A stretch of 5,798 nucleotides of DNA from Limivivens faecihominis (lineage in GTDB: Bacteria; Bacillota; Clostridia; Lachnospirales; Lachnospiraceae). The notes beneath the pieces were generated by a model. It searched no databases. It was not told the DNA's origin and was given only the letters and a program-made list of their open reading frames with translations. The DNA is taken from NCBI RefSeq assembly GCF_020686945.1, contig NZ_JAJEPR010000073.1:1-5798 (forward strand), written 5' to 3'. Shown here piece by piece: positions 1 through 5,160 of this stretch (the first letter of the stretch is position 1; each line of letters opens with the position of its first letter). Made by a program: the position numbers and the translations under genes.

Positions 1-104
1 ACTTTGGTTTTGTTCTTTAAGAACTATATTCTTTTGAACTTTCAAGGATATGTCACTGTTCAGTTATCAAGGTTCTTTGTTGCTGCCTTTGTGACAGCTT
101 TGAT
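1..104 (-). promoter_or_regulatory. rRNA operon leader (16S gene beyond the left edge)
   Basis: Read on the minus strand, this is the transcribed stretch after three consensus promoters. It contains AACCTTGATAACTGAACAG (about 74-56), which matches the 'CTTTGAAAACTGAACA' type of sequence found in Firmicutes rRNA leaders and spacers. It also has a second CCTTGAAAGTTCAAAAG block (about 46-30) and a short palindrome GTTCTTTAAGAAC (12-24) that could act as a boxA-like or processing signal. No open frame on either strand looks coding. The 16S gene itself is not in the window, so the identity rests on the leader motif plus the promoter array. A tRNA or 23S-first operon is less likely but possible. 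Confidence 0.7.
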
Positions 105-133
105 ATTATATCGCACACTTTCGAGTTTGTCAA
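105..133 (-). promoter_or_regulatory. rrn promoter P3 (sigma-A, perfect consensus)
   Basis: On the minus strand TTGACA (133-128), a 17-nt spacer and TATAAT (110-105) match the sigma-A consensus exactly. A long A-rich tract lies upstream (about 134-175). The -10 is 90 bp downstream of that of P2. The likely transcript start is the A/G at 99-98, just before the leader. It is the promoter closest to the presumed rRNA genes. Confidence 0.88.
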
Positions 134-194
134 GAACTTTTTTAACTTTTTTCCAAAAAGCTTTTTCTTTTTCAAACACCTCAGTGATTTTTTT

Positions 195-223
195 ATTATA
201 TCAAAGAGTTTTCTGCCTGTCAA
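195..223 (-). promoter_or_regulatory. rrn promoter P2 (sigma-A, perfect consensus)
   Basis: On the minus strand TTGACA (223-218), a 17-nt spacer and TATAAT (200-195) match the sigma-A consensus exactly. An A-rich block (TTTGAAAAAAG) lies just upstream of the -35. The -10 is 74 bp downstream of that of P1. Confidence 0.88.
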
Positions 224-268
224 TACTTTTTTCAAAGTTTTTCCAGCCGTTCGGCTCAACAGTTAGGG

Positions 269-297
269 ATTATAACACTCTCTTTTTCTCTTGTCAA
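269..297 (-). promoter_or_regulatory. rrn promoter P1 (sigma-A, perfect consensus)
   Basis: On the minus strand TTGACA (297-292), a 17-nt spacer and TATAAT (274-269) are a full match to the sigma-A consensus. The TG two bases before the -10 also gives an extended -10. The upstream stretch 301-342 is strongly A/T rich and could serve as an UP element. It is the furthest upstream of three such promoters. Confidence 0.88.
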
Positions 298-342
298 CAT
301 ATTTTTTTAAAAATTTATTCATTCCTGGAAATCTGATATTTA

Positions 343-390
343 TGAAAACAGCGCCGCCCTCCGTTTTCACGGATGACGGCGCTGTTTTCA
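343..390 (-). terminator. Intrinsic terminator after the CvpA-family gene
   Basis: A 13-bp perfect stem (344-356 with 377-389, extended by one pair at 343/390) encloses a smaller TCCG/CGGA hairpin at 360-373. The outer stem is A-rich on its 5' side and ends in GTTTTC on the 3' side in both directions, so the T-run lies partly inside the stem. It begins two bases after the stop codon of the minus-strand gene and about 45 bp before the -35 of rrn P1. It therefore separates the gene cluster from the rRNA promoters. The symmetry would also allow it to work on plus-strand transcripts. Confidence 0.8.
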
Positions 391-391
391 G

Positions 392-1159
392 TCAGGAAAT
401 AAAGAGATTTCCAAACATTCCCATCAGAAGTTTCAGGAAGATATTTGTGTCATAGAAGACAGAAAGCACCTTATCCTGACTGATGAGGATCAATATCCGG
501 CTGCCTGCATCGGTACCTCCCATAACTGTAAGGATGAGAAAGAGAATCCAGACGACACAGATGCCCTGGGCTGTTCCCACCAGAAGCCCTAGAACCCGAT
601 TGACCCCCTTCAGCAGGGGAAGCTCCGCCACAATATCCAGCGTCATTACCAGAAGCTTCAGGATCAGAACTGCCAGCACGAAGGTTATCATATAAGAAAG
701 GACCCTAAGAACCAGGTTTGCCATAAAGGCTGCCAGATACCCTTCAAAACCGGATACTGCAAGGCTCGCATAGCCGGAGGCATTGTTGTTTTCCGCCAGC
801 TGGGTCTTCAATAGATCCGGAAGGGCTAGGCTGTCAATAATCTTCGCCTGCTCGATCCGGGTGGGTTCGGTCCTGATGTCATTTTCCTCCTCGGAAGCTG
901 TTTCCTTTTTTCCACTCAGCCGGGAAAGATTTTTCATGCTGAAAATATCCCTGCATTTATCCTCTAATACATCATAGACCGGTGTCTTTTCTTTCAGAAA
1001 ATTGCTCACCGTAGGGTTGGCAAAATAGACCAGCACTGCTGCCATGATGAGAAAAGCCATGGACATCAACGTCCGGATAAAGCCTTTTCGCATTCCCCGA
1101 AGAGCGTATAGAAAGATAATCAGGCCGATGATGATCTTCAAAACCATTGTACTTTCCAT
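392..1159 (-). CDS. CvpA-family integral membrane protein
   Basis: A 255-residue polytopic membrane protein of the CvpA (colicin V production) family. Hydrophobic segments lie at about residues 5-23, 30-46, 148-177 and 188-212. The family's two landmark regions are visible: a 'RGMRKGFIRTL' stretch at 21-31 after the first helix, and 'PLLKGVNRVLGLLVGTAQG' at 181-199 leading into the last helix. A long hydrophilic insert (about 48-140, rich in K, E and S) separates helices 2 and 3, making the protein longer than the roughly 160-residue E. coli CvpA. The start at 1159 has GGTGA six bases upstream; an in-frame ATG at 1147 is an alternative. It follows the DUF5711 gene after a 1-nt gap, so the two are probably co-transcribed and translationally linked. 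The biochemical role of the family in Firmicutes is not settled, so only membrane location and family are claimed. Confidence 0.87.
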   Translation of the reverse strand: MESTMVLKIIIGLIIFLYALRGMRKGFIRTLMSMAFLIMAAVLVYFANPTVSNFLKEKTPVYDVLEDKCRDIFSMKNLSRLSGKKETASEEENDIRTEPTRIEQAKIIDSLALPDLLKTQLAENNNASGYASLAVSGFEGYLAAFMANLVLRVLSYMITFVLAVLILKLLVMTLDIVAELPLLKGVNRVLGLLVGTAQGICVVWILFLILTVMGGTDAGSRILILISQDKVLSVFYDTNIFLKLLMGMFGNLFIS

Positions 1160-1160
1160 A

Positions 1161-2333
1161 TCATTTCACCCTTATCAATTCCGTATGGCCATTGCTGACA
1201 ACCATATATTTTCCGAGGCCCGGCACACTGGCCACGTCCTCTACCGCCTTTTTGTAGGTCACATCCACTCGTTTTCTTCCTCTGCTGGAGTAGACCTGGA
1301 AGCCTTTATCATTGATGAGAAGAATATTTCCCTCCATCATCTTTGCCTGACGGTAATCCATATTCAAATATTTCTTTATGGTGCAGCGGCCGTTGAGATT
1401 GTAGACCAGTATCTTGTATTTATAGTCCGCCTTGTCGCTCTTGAAGATGAAACCAATCTTTCCGTCGTCATGGAAAGCAGTCAGGATCTCCTCGTCAAAA
1501 TCCACGCTGACTTTTTCCGTGGGGATCTCCGCTCCCTGGCAGACGCTGAATCCGTTGCTTCTGAGAACCACCGAACGCCGCTCATCCACAAAATACACGG
1601 AAGGCGCCACCACGCCATCATAGGTCAGAAGGCTTACCTGGTTATTTTCCTCAGTCTGACCGATACTGTCAAAATTATAGAAGCCCACGCGGGTCTGAAT
1701 CCCACTTTGATCCGGCCAGAGGAACGACACCATGATCTTCATTCCGTCTGGCGAAAGAGCAATATCCATCGGATAACCGGATTCCTTCACTGTGGTCCGC
1801 ATCTTGGCAATCTCGCCGCCCTGTGTATCGTAAAGGTTGATCCAGGTCACATCTTCATCGGTGAGAACGGCAGCTACCACGCCCTGGCGGGCAACTTTTA
1901 CCTTTTCGATCGGGAGAAGGGTCTCAAACTGTCCTTTCTGTCCTTTTTCATCGAAAATATAAACGTCAGTTCCCTGCTGATCCGCCACCACCACGGAACC
2001 CTCACAGACGTCCGCGATAGGACTCTGCATGCTAAAGGTACAGTTCCAGAGCGTCTGTCCATTTCCATCCATACAGGAGACGCCGTCGGCACTGTACTTG
2101 AACATTCGTTTTCCGAAAGCAAGATACTGGGTGCTGGAAGTGTCTGATTTTTCATAGCTGCTTAAGACCGTATAGTCTTCTTCCACCCGAAGGATGACGA
2201 CCAGTACACCGATCAGAAGGACAAGAATGAAAAACGACACCAGATAGCGCTTCCAGCTATAGTCGAAAAGCTTCTTTCCTTTATTTTTCATCTTTTCTGA
2301 AATTCCATGCAAAAAATTCTTTATCTTATTCAT
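1161..2333 (-). CDS. DUF5711-type membrane-anchored beta-propeller protein
   Basis: A protein of about 390 residues, with a basic N-terminus, one transmembrane helix (about residues 30-49 from this start: YLVSFFILVLLIGVLVVIL) and a long extracytoplasmic part. The outer part shows repeated short beta-strand units with WD40/PQQ-like turns, for example 'VSCMDGNGQTLW', 'VYIFDEKGQ', 'IALSPDGMKIMVSF' and 'FQVYSSRGRK'. I recognise the arrangement as the DUF5711 family common in Lachnospiraceae; no enzymatic residues are evident. The start is uncertain. The ATG at 2333 is preceded directly by GGAGG with no spacer, a GTG at 2342 lies three codons upstream in frame, and another ATG lies at 2291; only weak AAAGAG-like matches are correctly spaced. 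The stop is 1 nt from the next gene's start. The protein probably scaffolds or senses at the cell envelope, but this is inference from topology. Confidence 0.78.
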   Translation of the reverse strand: MNKIKNFLHGISEKMKNKGKKLFDYSWKRYLVSFFILVLLIGVLVVILRVEEDYTVLSSYEKSDTSSTQYLAFGKRMFKYSADGVSCMDGNGQTLWNCTFSMQSPIADVCEGSVVVADQQGTDVYIFDEKGQKGQFETLLPIEKVKVARQGVVAAVLTDEDVTWINLYDTQGGEIAKMRTTVKESGYPMDIALSPDGMKIMVSFLWPDQSGIQTRVGFYNFDSIGQTEENNQVSLLTYDGVVAPSVYFVDERRSVVLRSNGFSVCQGAEIPTEKVSVDFDEEILTAFHDDGKIGFIFKSDKADYKYKILVYNLNGRCTIKKYLNMDYRQAKMMEGNILLINDKGFQVYSSRGRKRVDVTYKKAVEDVASVPGLGKYMVVSNGHTELIRVK

Positions 2334-2397
2334 CCTCCACACTCTTTCGTAGATTTACCTCTTTTTCGCAGAAAACTGCGGAACCAGACGCTTTTTC

Positions 2398-2426
2398 AGT
2401 ATAGCACAGAGATTTTCCGCTGTCTA
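2398..2426 (-). promoter_or_regulatory. Sigma-A promoter for the DUF5711-CvpA pair
   Basis: On the minus strand TAGACA (2426-2421), a 17-nt spacer and TATACT (2403-2398) differ from consensus by one base in each hexamer. The -35 overlaps the TAG stop codon of the upstream LysM gene exactly. Transcription would start near 2391, giving a leader of about 58 nt that contains a small hairpin (CGCAG-AAAA-CTGCG, 2367-2380). No terminator is visible between the LysM gene and this promoter, so read-through from the upstream gene is also possible. Confidence 0.65.
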
Positions 2427-4058
2427 TGGAAGGACCAACTTTTGCCCGGGCAAAATCGCGTTGGGGTTCATGATGCCGTTCAGGTCACAGAGTTCCTGAA
2501 GGCGGTCCGTGGAACCGTAATAGCGGTTGCAGATATCTGCCAGGGTATCGCCGAATTTCACCGTGTAGACCGCCTGGCTTGCATGGGCCGGGGCCTGATC
2601 CGGCAGAGCGGATACTGCCGCTTCCTGGCTGCTGTCTGTGATGCCAGCCGAAACCGATGCCGCCGTCTCTGCTTCTGTCTCCTGCTGTGTGAGAGCGCCT
2701 TCCTGCTGCGTACCGGCTGACTGCGCCAGGATCTGAGCGGAATCCGTATTTTCGTCCATACCGCTCTTCTGTTCTGGCGCTGTGGCTGCCTGTCCCGGAG
2801 TGCCCGTCTGCTGTCCCAGGCTCCCCTGCTGATCCATTAGAGTACCAGTCTGTACACCGGACGCTTCTGCTCCATCGCTCAGCGTATTTACCGCTTCCCC
2901 GGCATTTTCACTCTGATTTACAGCCATACCAGCGTTCTCCACATCCGTTTCCGGCTCGGAACTTTGCTCACTCTCCGTCAGAATCCCCGGAAGAAGCTCT
3001 GTCTCACCGGTTCGCCCGTCTATAACCATTTTTTCTGTCTCCACCACTCTTCCAGACACCATGGCCCCTTCCGTCATCCGCGCCATCGTCTGCTCCATCT
3101 TTTTCATCTGGTCATAATTGTTGATCATCGTGACGCCAATGACAAGGATCGTCAGTACGAGAAACGTGCTGGCTGTATACAGAAAATGCAGGGTCCGGAT
3201 CTTCGGCGACTCTCTGTCGCTTTTCTCTTTCCCTGCATTTTTGACCGGCTTTTCGACAGCTGGCTCTTCTGTTTTCTCCGGCTTTTCTTTCGCGATGGTT
3301 TTCGGCTGAAGTTCCGCACCCTTCGCTTCCTCCTTCTTTTCCACTTCCGGAGTCTTCTCTTCTTTCCCTTCCGCCTGCACTTCTCTTTTCCAGAAGCTTT
3401 TCAGCGGAAGAGAGGCTGCCGACTGCTGCTCTTCGGCGATTTCTTCCTTTTCTACCGACTCTTTTTCCTGCTTCTTGGCCCCCAGAATCCGGCGGAAGCT
3501 GTGGATCGCCTCATCGGAAATGACCGCCTCTTTTTCCACAGATTTTCCAAGATTGCGGCTCACCAGATACTCCTGCATCTCGGGATTTTTCTCATAATAA
3601 ATATAGTGTCCTGCCTGCTTCTGCAAAAAGCCATCCAGCGTCAGATAGACCGCTTCTTCCTGATCCAGCTCATTGTATACAACCAAAACTGCCTCTCTTC
3701 CCGGAAAATGTTCTTTGTATACATGCATGTCCTCCTCGTTTAATTCCTCCGGAATCTCCTCGGCCCGCAGGAACCAGCCGATGACGCTCAAGCCTTCAAA
3801 AGACTTTCCGGCCTCCTCCGTGACATAGTTCCAGTTTTCCTCGGAGAAATCTCCCTCGGGCACCTCCACGGCTCCGCTGATAAAATAGCAGCGCGCTCCC
3901 TTTATCCGTACCAGCTCGCCAAAGAGAACCGCTCCCTTTACTTCTCTTAAATATGCCACTGCGTAGTCTTCCAGGTAGATCCGTTTCTCTTTGCCCGGAT
4001 CTCCGATCTGACGGATATTTCTTGGAAAATCCCTTTTTTCCTTTTCTTTACTGCTCAT
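2424..4058 (-). CDS. Membrane-anchored LysM protein with N-terminal cytoplasmic domain
   Basis: A 544-residue modular protein. Residues 1-36 hold the 'RNIRQIGDP...IYLEDY' block seen at the start of a Lachnospiraceae LysM family. Residues about 37-170 form a globular alpha/beta domain that resembles an MPN/JAB fold ('AVLFGELVRIKG', 'VIGWFLRAEE', 'EAVLVVYNEL') but lacks the histidines of an active site. Residues about 192-284 are a K/E-rich charged linker. One membrane helix lies at about 289-311, followed by a short M/K-rich helix and a Q/S/T/G-rich disordered stretch (about 335-495). A C-terminal LysM domain spans about 497-543 ('YTVKFGDTLADICNRYYG', 'NPNAILPGQKLVLP'). The topology implies a cytoplasmic N-terminus and an outer LysM binding peptidoglycan. 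The start at 4058 is chosen because AGGAG lies 10 nt upstream and the family block follows at once. An ATG at 4169 would add 37 residues that look non-conserved and would extend beyond the promoter. Confidence 0.82.
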   Translation of the reverse strand: MSSKEKEKRDFPRNIRQIGDPGKEKRIYLEDYAVAYLREVKGAVLFGELVRIKGARCYFISGAVEVPEGDFSEENWNYVTEEAGKSFEGLSVIGWFLRAEEIPEELNEEDMHVYKEHFPGREAVLVVYNELDQEEAVYLTLDGFLQKQAGHYIYYEKNPEMQEYLVSRNLGKSVEKEAVISDEAIHSFRRILGAKKQEKESVEKEEIAEEQQSAASLPLKSFWKREVQAEGKEEKTPEVEKKEEAKGAELQPKTIAKEKPEKTEEPAVEKPVKNAGKEKSDRESPKIRTLHFLYTASTFLVLTILVIGVTMINNYDQMKKMEQTMARMTEGAMVSGRVVETEKMVIDGRTGETELLPGILTESEQSSEPETDVENAGMAVNQSENAGEAVNTLSDGAEASGVQTGTLMDQQGSLGQQTGTPGQAATAPEQKSGMDENTDSAQILAQSAGTQQEGALTQQETEAETAASVSAGITDSSQEAAVSALPDQAPAHASQAVYTVKFGDTLADICNRYYGSTDRLQELCDLNGIMNPNAILPGQKLVLP

Positions 4059-4149
4059 ATCTTTTCCGCTCCTCTCCCTGGCCTGTCCTGCGGCAGCCAC
4101 CCGTACCATTTTTCTCTGCATCCCTGATAGTACCACGAAAAATCCGCAG

Positions 4150-4177
4150 ATTTTAGCAATCGGTGACACCTATTCAA
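4150..4177 (-). promoter_or_regulatory. Probable sigma-A promoter for the LysM gene
   Basis: On the minus strand TTGAAT (4177-4172), a 16-nt spacer and TAAAAT (4155-4150) form a plausible promoter. A TG one base before the -10 (TGC-TAAAAT) gives an extended -10. The start would fall near 4143, leaving an untranslated leader of about 85 nt. A short inverted repeat, AAAATC-CGCA-GATTTT (4139-4154), overlaps the -10 and start site and could be an operator or a leader hairpin. A weaker alternative is TGG-TACTAT at 4132-4127 with no good -35. Confidence 0.5.
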
Positions 4178-4212
4178 AAAAACATTGCGACAGGAAAAGC
4201 GTTCTTTTTTCC

Positions 4213-4242
4213 GTATATTTTTTTCTCAGAAGGGATAGACTT
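4213..4242 (+). promoter_or_regulatory. Sigma-F/G-like forespore promoter of yyaC
   Basis: GTATA (4213-4217), a 15-nt spacer and GGATAGACTT (4233-4242) match the Bacillus sigma-F consensus (GYATA, 15-16 nt, GGNRANANTW) at all but one constrained position. The predicted start is near 4249, about 22 nt before the start codon. The Shine-Dalgarno AAAGGA lies at 4257-4262, eight bases before the ATG at 4271. A forespore promoter fits the spore role of the product. Confidence 0.6.
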
Positions 4243-4270
4243 TATAGCAAACGCGGAAAGGACATGTTTT

Positions 4271-4837
4271 ATGAAAGCATTTGATGAAATTTACTATATA
4301 GATTCCAGAAAACCGGAGGCAGAGGATATCCTGGCTCTGCGCCTGTCACAGCTTCTGGCCCGATATCCTCTGCCTCCGGTTTATCTCTGTATCGGGAGCG
4401 ACCGTGTGACCGGCGACTCCCTTGGCCCCCTGGTGGGAACCCTGCTTTTAAAGGTCCAGCCGACGCTTCCCGTGATCGGTACTCTGACGGACCCTGTTCA
4501 TGCGCTGAATCTGAAACATACGCTATCTTTTCTCTCAGAAAAATTTCCTGGCCATCCCATCGTGGCCATTGACGCCTCCCTCGGCAGCCGCAGCCACCAG
4601 GAATTTTTCACCGTCGGTTCCGGCAGTCTCGAGCCAGGCGCCGGTGTTGATAAAATTCTCGGAAGCGCCGGAGATCTTTTTATCACGGGAATCGTCGCCC
4701 CCACAGGACCGCTCCCCCAGCTGAACCTGCAGACCGTACGGCTCTCGCTGGTCATGCGATTCGCCGAGTGTATCGCCGGAGCCGTGGCCTCTCTGACCCT
4801 TGAAAAAGAAGCCGCCTGTGAAAAACTCAGTCTTTGA
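4271..4837 (+). CDS. yyaC: Spore protease YyaC (DUF1256 family)
   Basis: A 188-residue protein of the YyaC/DUF1256 family, annotated as a putative spore protease with a fold related to GPR and hydrogenase-maturation proteases. The signature 'CIGSDRVTGDSLGPLVG' (residues 40-56) is clear. 'GTLTDPVHALNL' (70-81), 'AIDASLG' (99-105), 'GSLEPGAGV' (118-126) and 'LFITGIV' (136-142) also match the family layout. The acidic residues in these blocks are candidate catalytic or metal-binding residues by analogy only. The start at 4271 is supported by AAAGGA eight bases upstream; an in-frame ATG at 4163 has no Shine-Dalgarno sequence and would place the sigma-F-like promoter inside the gene. The length is typical for the family. 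The gene stands alone, divergent from the LysM gene and convergent with a decayed signalling gene that overlaps its last 11 bases. A perfect 21-bp inverted repeat lies inside it. Confidence 0.92.
   Translation: MKAFDEIYYIDSRKPEAEDILALRLSQLLARYPLPPVYLCIGSDRVTGDSLGPLVGTLLLKVQPTLPVIGTLTDPVHALNLKHTLSFLSEKFPGHPIVAIDASLGSRSHQEFFTVGSGSLEPGAGVDKILGSAGDLFITGIVAPTGPLPQLNLQTVRLSLVMRFAECIAGAVASLTLEKEAACEKLSL
4310..4382. repeat. Perfect 21-bp inverted repeat within yyaC
   Basis: The left arm 4310-4330 (AACCGGAGGCAGAGGATATC from 4311) and the right arm 4362-4382 are exact reverse complements, separated by 31 nt (4331-4361). The loop can add a GGC/GCC pairing (4333-4335 with 4358-4360). Both arms are coding: the left covers the residues of 'KPEAEDI' and the right 'RYPLPPV', just before the signature motif. 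The transcript could form a very stable stem-loop about 40 nt into the coding region. Confidence 0.9.
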
Positions 4838-5027
4838 TATAGAGGAAAGCCACCCGTTTTTTCTCAGAGTAATCCTCGGCCGGAACGATCTCCCGAGCAG
4901 AGCACTCACCATTCTTTTTTCTGTAGGAAATGCTGACTGCCTTCTCGTGGCGATCCAGACAGCTCCTGAGATAAGTAAGGTCCGTCTTTTTCTGATATTC
5001 TTCCAGATCAAGCGGATGGATTTCTTC
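4827..5027 (-). pseudogene. PAS-type sensor domain fragment of a signalling protein
   Basis: On the minus strand an open stretch of 66 codons begins right after an in-frame TAG (5030-5028) and ends at TGA (4829-4827). Its translation includes 'HPLDLEEYQKKTDLTYLRS', 'VSISYRKKNGE', 'EIVPAEDYSEKKR' and 'VAFLYIKD', which is the second half of a PAS domain as found in Lachnospiraceae histidine kinases and diguanylate cyclases. There is no start codon, no Shine-Dalgarno and no output domain. In intact relatives the chain continues past the 'FLYVKDI' strand, whereas here it stops at 'YIKD' and overlaps the end of convergent yyaC by 11 bp, as if a deletion had removed the rest. It may come from a different gene than the cyclase remnant upstream. 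Confidence 0.6.
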
Positions 5028-5160
5028 CTAGTACAGTGAAAATTAAGTATATGCTATATTGACGCAGGATGATTTCTTTATATGCAAGGCGGAGGAATGA
5101 GGCGTAGCGGTGGCTACGTCGATTGACGACAACGCAGCAGATGAAAAATCAGACGCAGAA
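5028..5160. repeat. Candidate short repeat element inserted between signalling-gene fragments
   Basis: This block is not coding in any convincing frame, yet it separates two stretches that encode recognisable protein domains. It starts at CTAGTACAGTG, is A/T rich at first, then carries a GC-rich core with a CGTAGC-GGTG-GCTACG hairpin (5103-5118) and related GACGCAG/AACGCAG motifs near 5061, 5130 and 5152. The domain homology stops at both borders, in the GGDEF start on one side and in the PAS fragment on the other. That is how a small non-autonomous or intergenic repeat would look. It resembles repeats I associate with Lachnospiraceae genomes, but copy number cannot be seen from one window. 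Confidence 0.45.

Noticed and set aside
4..336. A 110-codon plus-strand open frame in the A/T-rich left end
   Set aside because: It is Phe/Leu-rich, has no Shine-Dalgarno and lies exactly over three promoters on the other strand; it arises from T-rich composition.
1044..2147. A 367-codon plus-strand open frame
   Set aside because: It is antisense to the DUF5711 and CvpA genes, has no recognisable domain and no ribosome binding site; the minus-strand genes have clear protein features.
2364..2383. Hairpin considered as a terminator of the LysM gene
   Set aside because: On the minus strand it is followed by A residues, not a T-run, and it lies downstream of the DUF5711 promoter, so a leader hairpin is a better description.
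2964..3743. A 259-codon plus-strand open frame rich in Phe, Leu and Arg
   Set aside because: It is the complement of the K/E-rich linker of the LysM protein, which produces such artefacts.
4185..4219. TTGCGA ... TATATT as a sigma-A promoter for yyaC
   Set aside because: The spacer is 23 nt, too long; the sigma-F-like pair fits spacing and consensus far better.
4535..5011. A 158-codon minus-strand open frame spanning the yyaC 3' end
   Set aside because: It is mostly antisense to yyaC, and the PAS-like residues in this area are in a different frame.
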